DNA from: Candidatus Sulfotelmatobacter sp.
GTDB lineage: Bacteria; Acidobacteriota; Terriglobia; Terriglobales; Acidobacteriaceae
Reading direction: 5' to 3'
NCBI GenBank assembly: GCA_036500765.1
Contig: DASYBM010000004.1
Location: forward strand, 1,860,001 to 1,924,000
DNA length: 64,000 nt
Positions 9,476-18,071 of this stretch are shown one piece after another. Positions within the stretch are counted from its first letter, which is position 1, and the number at the start of each line of letters is the position of its first letter. The notes under the pieces were generated by a model. That model ran no database searches and was not told the origin of the DNA. It saw nothing but the letters and a program-made list of their open reading frames with translations. A program made the translations under genes and the position numbers.

Positions 9476-11167
9476 CTACGTCGCGATGGCTTTCAGTTGC
9501 GCTTTTTCTGCTGTGGGAACGGCATTTACGACTCGATCGCGGCCTTCGCGCTTGGCGCGGTAGAGGGCGGCATCGGCTGCCTCGAGCAGTTCCTGCGCGG
9601 AAGTGCCATGCATGGGAAGCGCAGCCACGCCCACGGATACGGTGATCATGCCCAGGGACTTGCCCTGGTGCAGGACCGTCACTTCGCGCAATTTCGAGCG
9701 AATGCGTTCGGCGCGGCCGTGCGCGGCGTTCAAGTCGGCGGTCGGCAGGATAATCACAAATTCCTCGCCTCCGACTCGGCACACGGTGTCTTCGACCCGA
9801 ATGCTCTTGGTGAAAAAAGCCGCCGCCTCGCGCAAGATGGTGTCGCCCGCCTCGTGGCCGTAGGTATCGTTGAACTTTTTGAAGTGGTCGAGATCGAGCA
9901 TGAGCACACCGACGGATTGTTCGGCGCGCACGGCGCGGCGGATTTCGCGGTCCATTATTTCCGTGAGGAAGCGGCGATTGTACAACCCGGTTAAGGGGTC
10001 TTTAATCGACTGCGAGCGCAAGGCTTCGCGTAATCGGATGTTGGCCACCGAAAGTCCAACTTGCCCGGCAAAAGTATTTTTCAGTGAATGTTCGGCATCC
10101 GCCAGAACGGGAACCTCATCGGTTGCCTGAAAATGAAGAATACCGAGTGCTTCGCCCTGCGCCAGGATGGGAATGCAGAGGTAGGTATGTTCCACGCCGG
10201 CGGCGTGAGGGCAGCGAGCCGTCGGGTCGCCGGCGACGACGAGGTGGGGATGGCCGGTGCGCAGAGCCCAGCAATCGGCGGCCTCAAACACCGATACCGG
10301 CCGTTCGCAGTCATGCCACGAGCCCGCGATCTCGACCAGGCTACGCTCGGGATTCAGCAGGGCTATGGCGCCGCGGCGGTCAGGAAAGATTCTGGGAGCA
10401 AAACCCAGGGCTGCCGCGAAAACCTCGTCTTTGCTGATGCAACTCTGGAGCAGTTCGCCCATTTTCGCCAACAGCGTAGCCCGCTGCGAGCGCTCGGTGA
10501 GTTCGAGGACCATTTTGCCGTTTTGCTCATCCAGCTTGCGGCGAGCCTGGTCTCGTTCCCGCATTTCTTGCTGAAGGCGGGTGTTGGCGTCGGCAAGCTC
10601 GGCGGTCCGATCTTTGATTTCCCGTTCCAGCACTTGTTGGGTGTGACGTTGCTCCTCGATGTCGGTGCAGGTCCCGAACCAGCGCACGATGGCGCCGGCG
10701 GAATCGCGCATGGGCGTTGCGCGGACCAGTTGCCAGCGGAAACCTCCGGCCGCATTTTGCAGGCGATATTCCATTTCGAACGGCTCCCCACTACGAAGCA
10801 CGTTTTCCCAATTCCGCGACGCGATGGGCTGATCGTCAGGATGAAGCGCGTTGGACCAGCCTGACCCCAGGGTCTGCTCTTCGCTGAACCCAGTCAGTTC
10901 GTACCAGCGGCTATTACAGTAGTCGGTTCCGCCTTCGGGCACGGCAGTCCAGACGATCTGCGGAATCGCCTCGGCCAATGTGCGGAATACAACCTCGCCG
11001 TCGGCATCGGTATTCGCAGCGATGCGCTCGCGCCTCCGCGCTCCCCGATAAGCAAGGATGCCGACCACAGAGACCGCGGCCAGCGCCAGCAACGACGCGA
11101 CCACCGTGGGATTGTGATAAAGGATGGAGAGCGCTACCGAGCCGTATTCCCCACTTCCACAAAGCAT
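9476..11167 (-). CDS. Membrane-anchored PAS-GAF-GGDEF diguanylate cyclase
   Basis: 563 residues predicted to make cyclic di-GMP from two GTP. One TM segment (about 18-40) is followed by a PAS domain at about 58-180 (FRTLAEAIPQIVWTAVPEGG) and a coiled coil with ELADANTRLQQEMRERDQAR near 190-230. A GAF domain spans about 230-385. The GGDEF domain covers about 390-550, with LTGLYNRRFLTE, LDLDHFKKFND and an active-site GGEEF at 466-470. The autoinhibitory I-site RxxD (RVED, 457-460) sits exactly five residues before GGEEF, so product inhibition is likely. No EAL domain. The PilZ protein at 40231-40551 is a possible effector. Confidence 0.9.
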   Translation of the reverse strand: MLCGSGEYGSVALSILYHNPTVVASLLALAAVSVVGILAYRGARRRERIAANTDADGEVVFRTLAEAIPQIVWTAVPEGGTDYCNSRWYELTGFSEEQTLGSGWSNALHPDDQPIASRNWENVLRSGEPFEMEYRLQNAAGGFRWQLVRATPMRDSAGAIVRWFGTCTDIEEQRHTQQVLEREIKDRTAELADANTRLQQEMRERDQARRKLDEQNGKMVLELTERSQRATLLAKMGELLQSCISKDEVFAAALGFAPRIFPDRRGAIALLNPERSLVEIAGSWHDCERPVSVFEAADCWALRTGHPHLVVAGDPTARCPHAAGVEHTYLCIPILAQGEALGILHFQATDEVPVLADAEHSLKNTFAGQVGLSVANIRLREALRSQSIKDPLTGLYNRRFLTEIMDREIRRAVRAEQSVGVLMLDLDHFKKFNDTYGHEAGDTILREAAAFFTKSIRVEDTVCRVGGEEFVIILPTADLNAAHGRAERIRSKLREVTVLHQGKSLGMITVSVGVAALPMHGTSAQELLEAADAALYRAKREGRDRVVNAVPTAEKAQLKAIAT

Positions 11168-11394
11168 CGCTGAACCTGACGTATTCCCTTTCTCTCTATG
11201 ACACGTATATCGACAACGGCGAAGACTAGACGAGCAAACCTCGCCCGAGCCCTGGAGGGAATATCGGCAGCGCCGGCTTTTCTTGGAGTTAGAAATCGGT
11301 AAGAAAGTGACAGAACGAGGGGAATTTCAGAGGGCAAAAGAGGTAGGTGAACACGTCTCTATGCGAAAGCGATTTTAAGGGCTATTAAAGATCG

Positions 11395-12642
11395 TTATGG
11401 AGTTGTGCTAACCGTCTTCACGGCGGCAGTGTCGGCCGGCGCGGCCGGGCCGGCGATGAAGAAGTTGTGATCGTACATATTGCGGTAGATGCGTCCTGCA
11501 ATTTCGGCGGCCTTAGGACCGAAGGTGGGGCGTCCGCCTTGCAGGAAGACGACCACAACGATGCGGCCGACGCTGGTGTTGGCGTAAGAGGCGAACCAGC
11601 CGAAGCGGGTTCCGGCGTGAGAACAGGTTCCCGTCTTGCCGAGAATTTCCTCTTCGTTGAAGTTCAGGCGCAGGCTGCGGGCGGTACCGTATTGAACGGC
11701 GCCGGCCATGCCGTCAGAAAGTTCGGGAATTATCGGGGCAATGTCGAGCTGACGCTTCACGCGCGGCTGAAAGCCGGCGACTTCTTCAGGCGTGATTGGG
11801 TGTTGCAGATAATAGAGCGTGCCGCCGTTGGCGATGGCGGAGACCATCGCGCCGAGTTGCAGCGGCGTCATGGAAACGCCTTCGCCGAAAGAGCACATTT
11901 TTCCGACGCCGCCGAGCTTATCGGAGATTGGCTCATCGGGATAGCTGCCGAGCTGCTCGCCGGGAATGTCGTAGCCGGCGAGTTCGCCCAGCCCGTATTC
12001 GTGGGCATAGTAGGCAACTTTTTCGAAACCGAGCCTGCGACCGAGAGCCTCGAAATATGCATTGTTGGAGTGGGCGATGGCGGTGGTTAAATTCATGCGG
12101 CTGCGGCCGCCGAGCGCAACTTCGGTTTCTTTCGAGACCACGCCTTCGCTGAGGGCGGCCAGAGCGACGGAGAGTTTGATGGTCGAGCAAGGCTGCGCCC
12201 CGCTGGAGAGCGCCAGTCTCTGGTTGACCATGGCGAGAACACGTCCGCTGGTGGGTTCGATGGCGACGACAGTGCCATTCATGTTGCCCAGCGCGTCAAC
12301 CGCGGCCTGGCGGACGACCGGATCTTCTCCAGTGGTGATGTCTCCGGCGGTAATGTCTTCGGCGAACGAACTCATGTGAAAGCGCTCGTAATAGCGATGG
12401 CGGCGAGTCGATGCAGAGACCCGAGTGACGGGCGTCGCACTGCGGCTGCGCGCGAGATGGTGCAGGCGACGCCGCGTGTGCGGAGTTTCAGAGATCTTTT
12501 TTTCGCCAAGCTTGGAGTTCGTTGTTTTCTTGGTGGCGTGCGCGCTGGTATTGATGTGTGCCGCAAAGCTCACGCTCGCGAGCGCCAAGTACGCCACCAG
12601 CGAGAAAACCAATCGACGAAGCAGCCTCGTTGCTTTCGACAT
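11395..12642 (-). CDS. Penicillin-binding transpeptidase-domain protein
   Basis: 415 residues with a signal/anchor at about 9-28 and then a basic linker to about residue 95. The transpeptidase fold follows with all three catalytic motifs: S153-T-I-K156 (SxxK), S192-N-N (SxN) and K336-T-G. It lacks the N-terminal dimerisation domain of FtsI/PBP2 and is about 150-200 residues shorter than they are. It may be a stand-alone DD-transpeptidase or a BlaR/class D beta-lactamase-like relative. The active-site sentence ends GKTGTCSHAGTRFGWFASYA, as in class B PBPs. It lies near ftsZ but is a separate unit. Confidence 0.83.
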   Translation of the reverse strand: MSKATRLLRRLVFSLVAYLALASVSFAAHINTSAHATKKTTNSKLGEKKISETPHTRRRLHHLARSRSATPVTRVSASTRRHRYYERFHMSSFAEDITAGDITTGEDPVVRQAAVDALGNMNGTVVAIEPTSGRVLAMVNQRLALSSGAQPCSTIKLSVALAALSEGVVSKETEVALGGRSRMNLTTAIAHSNNAYFEALGRRLGFEKVAYYAHEYGLGELAGYDIPGEQLGSYPDEPISDKLGGVGKMCSFGEGVSMTPLQLGAMVSAIANGGTLYYLQHPITPEEVAGFQPRVKRQLDIAPIIPELSDGMAGAVQYGTARSLRLNFNEEEILGKTGTCSHAGTRFGWFASYANTSVGRIVVVVFLQGGRPTFGPKAAEIAGRIYRNMYDHNFFIAGPAAPADTAAVKTVSTTP

Positions 12643-13024
12643 CTTGCTGATTCACTCCCCTGATTCACTCCCCGGATACTTGTACGGAGTTCGATGCACG
12701 CAGATTGCCAGCAGACAGTAACCGGCCAGATCATTGAACTGTGCTGATAGTAAGGGAGTTGTTGCAATTCTGGCAACGGAAAAATTTCCATCGCGAAAAA
12801 CATTATTTTTACTTTAACCCATTATGGAACAATGGGTTGCGAGGCGATTACGTCGGGCCGAGTGCCTTCGGTAACGCGTTACCCGGTTACTGGAAAGGTT
12901 CTTCCGGGGTGAAAAGCTTTTCCTACCTGAGAAATTTCCCAAGGCCATATCAAAATCCGTGTATCTGAGAGCGATGGCATCTTGGGTCTTTGTACACTCT
13001 TCACAACCAAGCTAGAATGAACGT
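12643..13024. promoter_or_regulatory. Divergent regulatory region between the PBP gene and the SLATT-like gene
   Basis: AT-rich for this genome around 12770-12835. Contains a perfect 14-bp palindrome GGTAACGCGTTACC at 12870-12883 and a small stem CCCATT..AATGGG near 12818-12836. No gene is supported inside it. Confidence 0.5.
12990..13018 (+). promoter_or_regulatory. Sigma70-like promoter giving a probably leaderless mRNA for the SLATT-like gene
   Basis: TTGTAC at 12990-12995 and TAGAAT at 13013-13018 are separated by exactly 17 bases. Transcription would start about 7 bases later, which is the ATG at 13025. No Shine-Dalgarno sequence precedes the ATG, in line with a leaderless transcript. 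Confidence 0.55.
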
Positions 13025-13516
13025 ATGCTATCCGAACTCAAACAGAGAGATGTGTGGGAAGGCTGGATTGGCTCCGAAATTCGTGCCAACTATTTCGCCG
13101 ATATGGCGCAGCACTACCAGACCCAACAGAAAATCCTGACTTGGATGACTCTCTTGCTTTCCTCCGGCGCGGCGGCCACATTCATCACCGATTGGCTCCC
13201 ATCAGATCTACAATGGGTGAAACCGGCCCTCGCTCTACTAACCGCTGGCGTAAGTTTTTGCATGCTCCTTCAACAGAATCAGAAACGAGTCACCGAATGC
13301 GCTGATCTGCATTTCCGATGGAACAAGCTTGCCAGCGAATACAAATCTCTGTGGGAGGAGATGTATTCGGACGACGCCCCTGTACGCCTAATTGAAGTCG
13401 AGGAAAGGGAATCCGAGCTCTCGAAAAGTAGCCTGGCTATTCCCAACAAGAGCCGCACGATGCTCAAGTGGCAGAACTATGTCGAACAACAGCATGGGTT
13501 GACATCAGCTGCATGA
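13025..13516 (+). CDS. Two-TM SLATT-like membrane protein
   Basis: 163 residues. The N-terminal helix includes GWIGSEIRANYFADMAQHYQ, followed by two hydrophobic helices at about 38-58 (LTWMTLLLSSGAAATFI) and 66-83 (KPALALLTAGVSFCMLL). A long charged helical cytoplasmic tail begins QQNQKRVTECADLHFRWNKL. This arrangement (two TM helices followed by a helical soluble region) matches the SLATT class of proposed pore-forming effectors linked to nucleotide-signal defence systems. The family link is inferred from architecture, not from a search. No SMODS nucleotidyltransferase or SLOG sensor is adjacent. Its stop codon overlaps the start of a small proline-rich gene (ATGA), so the two are probably translated together. 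Confidence 0.6.
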   Translation: MLSELKQRDVWEGWIGSEIRANYFADMAQHYQTQQKILTWMTLLLSSGAAATFITDWLPSDLQWVKPALALLTAGVSFCMLLQQNQKRVTECADLHFRWNKLASEYKSLWEEMYSDDAPVRLIEVEERESELSKSSLAIPNKSRTMLKWQNYVEQQHGLTSAA

Positions 13517-13614
13517 CGAAGACCCACGATGCCTACAAGAGTTGGCCTCCGATTCCTAAGCGCATTCCGCCCGCCTCCCCCACCGCCACCCCCGCCGAAA
13601 TCCCCCCCGGGTAA
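13513..13614 (+). CDS. 33-residue proline-rich small protein coupled to the SLATT-like gene
   Basis: Starts at an ATG whose last bases overlap the TGA stop of the preceding gene, and ends at TAA 13612-13614. The product has 33 residues with 10 prolines, including a SWPPIPKRIPP core and an APT-rich tail. It has no TM segment or signal peptide. The tight ATGA overlap and a composition unlike random coding argue that it is real. A proline-rich binding partner or regulator of the two-TM protein is a guess. No family is recognised. Confidence 0.5.
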   Translation: MTKTHDAYKSWPPIPKRIPPASPTATPAEIPPG

Positions 13615-13683
13615 GAAATAGATTTCTTAGGCCTCATCCCGTTTTCTGGACACAGTGCGTCCGGAAATCAAGAGTCTCGCAGG

Positions 13684-15018
13684 TCACATCACCTCATTGC
13701 GCTTGCGCAGAAATGCCGGCACGTCGAGGTCGTCCTGCTCGAAATTTGAGGACATATTCGTGACGATGGCGCTGCGCATGGTGTCGAGCGAGATCACTTC
13801 GCCGGCCATGCGATCGGACGCATGCGCGATCGGTTCGGGGGCTACGTCGTCCGCGTAGTGGTGGTCATCATTCACGAAGTCGGCCGACATGGTGTCTTCA
13901 GAAACCGATGACTCCATAATGTGCTTGGGCATAACCGCGGGCATGGGGTCCGACGAACTCTGCTGTTCGGGAAATTCCATCGCGTCCTCATGCGCTGCCG
14001 CGAACGAGGTGCGAACTTCGGGCGCGCGATGGCGCGAGGTCGGAGCTTCGCGGAAGCCGGTGGCGATCACGGTAATTTTGACCGCATCTTTCATCTTCTC
14101 GTCCATGACAGCGCCGAAGATGATGTTGGCGTCTTCGTGGGCGGCGCTCTGAATAATAGTGCACGCCTGCTGCACTTCGGCGAGTTTGAGCGACGTCGAT
14201 CCAGTAATGTTGATGAGAATGCCGCGCGCGCCATCGATGGCTCCGGCTTCGAGCAGCGGCGACGCAATAGCTTTCTGCGCGGCCTCGATCGTGCGCTGGG
14301 GGCCGCTGGCCGAGGCCGTGCCCATGACCGCATATCCCATTCGCGCCATGATGGTCTTCACGTCGGCGAAGTCGCGGTTGATGATGCCGGGAATGGTAAT
14401 GATGTCGGAGATGCCCTGCACGCCCTGGCGAAGAATGTCGTCGGCGATGCGGAAGGATTCGAAGAAGCCGGCATCTTCGGCGACGGCCAGCAGTTTTTCG
14501 TTGGGAATGACGATGGTCGTATCGACCGACTCCATGAGTTCGGCAATACCGCGCTCAGCTTGCTGCATGCGGCGTTTGCCTTCAAACGAAAACGGCTTCG
14601 TGACGACTGCCACCGTGAGCGCGCCCATTTCGCAGGCCAGCGACGCGATGATGGGAGCGGCTCCGGTGCCAGTGCCGCCGCCGAGGCCGGTAGTGACGAA
14701 CACCATGTCGGCGCCTTCGAGGGCTTCGATAATTTTGTCGGAATCTTCGAGCGCGGCTTTGCGGCCGACTTCAGGGTTCGCGCCTGCGCCAAGGCCGTTG
14801 GTCAGCTTCACACCAAGTTGCAATTTCACGGGCGCGTGCGACATGCGCAGCGCCTGCAGGTCGGTGTTGGCGACAATGAATTCAATGCCTTCAACGCCGG
14901 CATCGATCATGCGGTTGACCGCATTGCCGCCGCCGCCGCCCACGCCGATCACTTTAATCTTGGCGTCGTTGCGGGTGTCTTCGTTGAAGCTGATGCGAAT
15001 GCTGGAATCGTTGGTCAT
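13684..15018 (-). CDS. ftsZ: Cell division protein FtsZ
   Basis: Tubulin-like GTPase that forms the cytokinetic ring. 444 residues, with [16 protein letters not shown] at 22-37, the tubulin signature GGGTGTG at 113-119, and the T7 loop region [11 protein letters not shown] at about 212. An acidic variable linker runs from about 335 to 425. The conserved C-terminal tail [11 protein letters not shown], which binds FtsA, is intact. Length is slightly above average because of the linker. Last gene of the cluster, separated from ftsA by a 116-base gap that holds a strong inverted repeat. Confidence 0.98.
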   Translation of the reverse strand: MTNDSSIRISFNEDTRNDAKIKVIGVGGGGGNAVNRMIDAGVEGIEFIVANTDLQALRMSHAPVKLQLGVKLTNGLGAGANPEVGRKAALEDSDKIIEALEGADMVFVTTGLGGGTGTGAAPIIASLACEMGALTVAVVTKPFSFEGKRRMQQAERGIAELMESVDTTIVIPNEKLLAVAEDAGFFESFRIADDILRQGVQGISDIITIPGIINRDFADVKTIMARMGYAVMGTASASGPQRTIEAAQKAIASPLLEAGAIDGARGILINITGSTSLKLAEVQQACTIIQSAAHEDANIIFGAVMDEKMKDAVKITVIATGFREAPTSRHRAPEVRTSFAAAHEDAMEFPEQQSSSDPMPAVMPKHIMESSVSEDTMSADFVNDDHHYADDVAPEPIAHASDRMAGEVISLDTMRSAIVTNMSSNFEQDDLDVPAFLRKRNEVM

Positions 15019-15052
15019 AAGTCTGCCTCGGATGTTTTGATCGTTGCTTATT

Positions 15053-15131
15053 AGTCGTTAGTCGTCAGTCGTCGGTCGTCGGCAAATTGAACCCGGTGTT
15101 GCCGACGACCAACGACTGACGACCGACGACT
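15053..15131. repeat. Long inverted repeat between ftsA and ftsZ
   Basis: The left arm (15053-15085) is built of repeated GTCGT(C/T)(A/G)GTCGTC units. The right arm (15099-15131) is its near-perfect complement, with a 13-base loop. The hairpin would form in the ftsA-ftsZ transcript. There is no T-run, so it is not a classical terminator; it may protect an mRNA end or attenuate expression. Confidence 0.8.
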
Positions 15132-15134
15132 GTT

Positions 15135-16355
15135 CTACGCTCCCTTTCCCACTAACATCGCTTTCAATCTCGTTCCCCATCGATCCTCTTGCAGGCCGCG
15201 AGCGATTCTCGCGCGCTGGCCGTAGTTCACCATGCCGAGCACGGTGGCGAATTCGGGTTCCGATAACGTCGACGGCATCTTCGCCAGCGGCGCGGGCCAT
15301 GAAAGCCGCACCGAGCGGCGCAGAACCGACTCGGCTACGTCGAAGATTCCGGGCAGCCGCGACGCGCCGCCGGTGAGGACGATGCCGGCGAGGCAGCGGT
15401 CGAACATTCCGCTGTGACGTAGTTGCTCGCGCATCATCTCGAATAACTCTCGCGCGCGGGGCTCGAGAATTTCCGCGACCAGGCGCTGCGGCATCAGGCG
15501 CGACGGACGATCGCCGACCGAAGGAACTTCGACTTCATTGCCTTCGGGAATCAGAGTGACGATGGCGTTGCCGTAGATTTTTTTTATTTTTTCCGCCTCG
15601 GCGAGCGGCGTGCATAGGCCGACGGAAAGGTCGCTGGTGAAATGATCTCCGCCGACGGGGATCACGCCAGTAAAAGCGACACCACCCTGCTGAAAAACAA
15701 TCAGTTCGGTCGATCCCGCGCCGATGTCGGCGAGGCACACGCCGAGCTCGCGCTCGTCGTTGCGCAGCACCGAATCGGCGGCTGCGAGGGGCTCGAAGAC
15801 CGTATCGTCAACGTGCACACCTGCTCGGTTCACCGCCGTGATCACGTTTTGCGTGGCGCTGGTGGCGGCGGTCACCATGTGCACTCGCACTTCGAGGCGC
15901 GCGGCCATCATACCCAGCGGGTCGTGCACTCCGGACTGATCGTCGAGAATAAACTCCTGCGGCAGCAGATGAAGAATTTCGCGGTCGGTGGGCAGAGGAA
16001 TGGCGCGGGCGCGATCGACGGCCTGCTTGATCTCGTCGCGTCCGATTTCGCGCGGACGCGTGCCCAGGCTGATGCCGCCGTGACTATTCACGCCGCGAAC
16101 GTGCGCTCCGCCGATGCCGACGATGGCGTTCTCTACCGGAGCTCCGGCAACATCTTCCGCGGCCTCGCACGCTTTTTGGATGGCGTCGACGGCCTTGTCA
16201 AGTTCGACGATGACGCCTTTGCGCGAGCCGCGCGATTCGGCAACGCCGTGTCCGCGGTAGCGCAGGCCGGTGTCGCTCAACTCCGCCATCAGCGCGCAGG
16301 TCTTGGCACTGCCTACGTCGATCGCCGTCAGAAAGCTTCCTTGCTGGTTCCCCAT
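15135..16355 (-). CDS. ftsA: Cell division protein FtsA
   Basis: Actin-like membrane tether for FtsZ. 406 residues with phosphate-1 motif AIDVGSAKTCALMAEL at 11-26, the SHS2/1C region at about 85-165, phosphate-2 motif LADIGAGSTELIVF at about 205-220 and adenosine motif IVLTGGASRLPGI near 340. The C-terminal amphipathic membrane-targeting segment is probably WGTRLKAMLVGKGA. Lies 60 bases downstream of ftsQ in the same direction. Confidence 0.96.
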   Translation of the reverse strand: MGNQQGSFLTAIDVGSAKTCALMAELSDTGLRYRGHGVAESRGSRKGVIVELDKAVDAIQKACEAAEDVAGAPVENAIVGIGGAHVRGVNSHGGISLGTRPREIGRDEIKQAVDRARAIPLPTDREILHLLPQEFILDDQSGVHDPLGMMAARLEVRVHMVTAATSATQNVITAVNRAGVHVDDTVFEPLAAADSVLRNDERELGVCLADIGAGSTELIVFQQGGVAFTGVIPVGGDHFTSDLSVGLCTPLAEAEKIKKIYGNAIVTLIPEGNEVEVPSVGDRPSRLMPQRLVAEILEPRARELFEMMREQLRHSGMFDRCLAGIVLTGGASRLPGIFDVAESVLRRSVRLSWPAPLAKMPSTLSEPEFATVLGMVNYGQRARIARGLQEDRWGTRLKAMLVGKGA

Positions 16356-16414
16356 CGCTTATGAATTCCTCGACCAATCAATCTGAAATCCGCTTCCAAT
16401 TCTTAGATTCGGTT

Positions 16415-17773
16415 CTAATCTGAAATATCATTCGCCGGTTGCTTTGCAATCGCCGGACTGGGCTTCGGAATGACGGTTTTCCCCGTTGCGGACGGCGCGG
16501 ATTTCGCCGACGCCTTCGCATCGGTTCTCCGGGAAGCCGCAGTCTTCGTCCCCGCTCCTGTCGTCTTCCCGTTCGCTGCTGAGGCTTTAGGTGTCGGTCT
16601 CTTAACAGCACGAGCCTTCGGATTGTCGATGGATTTCTTGGCCTTTGTTTTCGACGCCGGCTTTTTCGCAGCCGCGGCCTTCGGATCAAGTTTTTTCTCG
16701 GTCAACTCGAAAGCAGGCCGGGGCAGAGACTTGGGAACCGTGGCGTCATGCGGAGGAACGCGGGTAATCAGCGCCGCCGGCTTCACACCCGCGGCCGCCG
16801 CTGCTTTCGCCGCGGACGCCGCCAGGACGAGCTGTTTTGGATGACCTTCTATGTCAGGATTGACGATCACCTGATTGTCATAGCGCAGATTTACCGACTC
16901 CAGTTTTTGAAATTGTTGCCGCCATTCCTGAACATGACTGACATACGTTTTGTAGCGCTTTAGAAAATCCGACGGGCCGAGTTCGACCAGAACGTCGCCC
17001 GCGGGATCGTTGACGCGCACTTTCACATTGTCGAGATCGGTGAGATCCACTTCGCTTAGATCCTGCGAGTAGCGTGCGCCCGCGGAGTCGAGGTCCTGTA
17101 CAAGTTCGTTGTAGGCCTTCATGCGCGGGGCGCGGGTGGAAAGCGGCTCGCCGGGATTCATGCCGAGAATCACGGGAAAGGAGTATTTGTGCTGATGTGG
17201 CAACTCCATCAGCGTGCCGCCGGCATCGATCAGGAAAATTCGCGGGCCGACGCGCGCGAAGGCCACGGGCGTGCGCTCGTGAATTTCAACTTGCAGGCGG
17301 TTGGGGACGAAGCGCATCACGCTCGCCGATTCGACCCACGGAATCTGTTCGAGCTGCGATTTTTGCTGAGCCAGCGGGATGAAGAAAATGTTGCGCCCGA
17401 TGTCGGCGCCCATTACTTCCATGATTTGCGCCTTGGTCACGTTCTGCATGCCGGTAACGTCGATGTTGTCGCTGGAGTCGACGCGGAAACGCCAGGAGCG
17501 TTCGCCATATTCGTAAAGCCCGGCCACGGCGATGGCGACAACGCAGAGAACGGCGGCAACGATTGAAGCCCACAACAGGCGGTTGGCAGTTTTCTTCGGA
17601 AGTGAGCTGCGACGGGCGGAGACGCGCTTTTGCCCGCGCAGAAATGGCGATTCTTCGTCTACATCCAGATCGACCAGGCGCGCGTCGTCGAGCGCAGGCG
17701 CTTCCCGAAACGTTTCCGGGCTGGATGGGTACAACTCCTCCTGCAAGATGGTGCCGCTGGATTTACGCGCCAT
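16415..17773 (-). CDS. ftsQ: Cell division protein FtsQ with a long basic C-terminal tail
   Basis: 452 residues. The cytoplasmic N-terminus (1-64) contains basic LRGQKRVSARRSSLPKK. The TM helix is at about 65-87, POTRA about 98-168 (VTGMQNVTKAQIMEVMGADIGRN begins it), and the FtsQ beta domain about 170-300. From about residue 320 the protein becomes an Ala/Lys/Pro/Thr-rich tail of some 130 residues resembling histone H1 tails, making it far longer than the usual 250-330 residues. The topology puts this tail in the periplasm. Lies between three non-division genes and ftsA. Confidence 0.92.
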   Translation of the reverse strand: MARKSSGTILQEELYPSSPETFREAPALDDARLVDLDVDEESPFLRGQKRVSARRSSLPKKTANRLLWASIVAAVLCVVAIAVAGLYEYGERSWRFRVDSSDNIDVTGMQNVTKAQIMEVMGADIGRNIFFIPLAQQKSQLEQIPWVESASVMRFVPNRLQVEIHERTPVAFARVGPRIFLIDAGGTLMELPHQHKYSFPVILGMNPGEPLSTRAPRMKAYNELVQDLDSAGARYSQDLSEVDLTDLDNVKVRVNDPAGDVLVELGPSDFLKRYKTYVSHVQEWRQQFQKLESVNLRYDNQVIVNPDIEGHPKQLVLAASAAKAAAAAGVKPAALITRVPPHDATVPKSLPRPAFELTEKKLDPKAAAAKKPASKTKAKKSIDNPKARAVKRPTPKASAANGKTTGAGTKTAASRRTDAKASAKSAPSATGKTVIPKPSPAIAKQPANDISD

Positions 17774-17929
17774 CAGTTCAGGACAGTTGTCGTCGAGGAA
17801 TCGCTGAGCCTCTTTAATATAGCTTCATTGTCGGCGTTGAGAAAGATAAAAGATGGATTCTTTTGCACAGGCGGGAACCGGATTGGGAACGGGCACGACG
17901 GGGCCGTGCGGTCACCCGTGGTTGAGTTT

Positions 17930-17963
17930 GTCATTCCGGGGAGCGAAGGCGACGAGGAATGAC
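17930..17963. repeat. Short inverted repeat with GTCATTCC/GGAATGAC ends
   Basis: GTCATTCC and GGAATGAC arms enclose an 18-base GAGCGAAGGCGACGA-like core. The 17774-18071 gap between ftsQ and the coiled-coil gene otherwise shows no gene. A related half-element lies near 60265-60294. Confidence 0.55.
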
Positions 17964-18071
17964 CAATAAAGATCAGGAGATTGAAAAAAGGGGCTGGGAC
18001 AGCTTTTCGCGCTGCTCTCATCTTCGAGTGTTTGCCGGGAGGCAAAAGTCAAAGAAAAACTAATTCGCCTG

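Noticed and set aside
8823..9782. 319-codon minus-strand frame spanning the ABC ATPase and the repeat region
   Set aside because: Overlaps two well-supported genes and a palindromic repeat; Arg/His-rich shadow composition.
13921..15054. 377-codon plus-strand frame opposite ftsZ
   Set aside because: Antisense of an unambiguous ftsZ.
17773..18045. 90-codon minus-strand frame just upstream of ftsQ
   Set aside because: Overlaps a dispersed inverted repeat, with no conserved features and no ribosome site.
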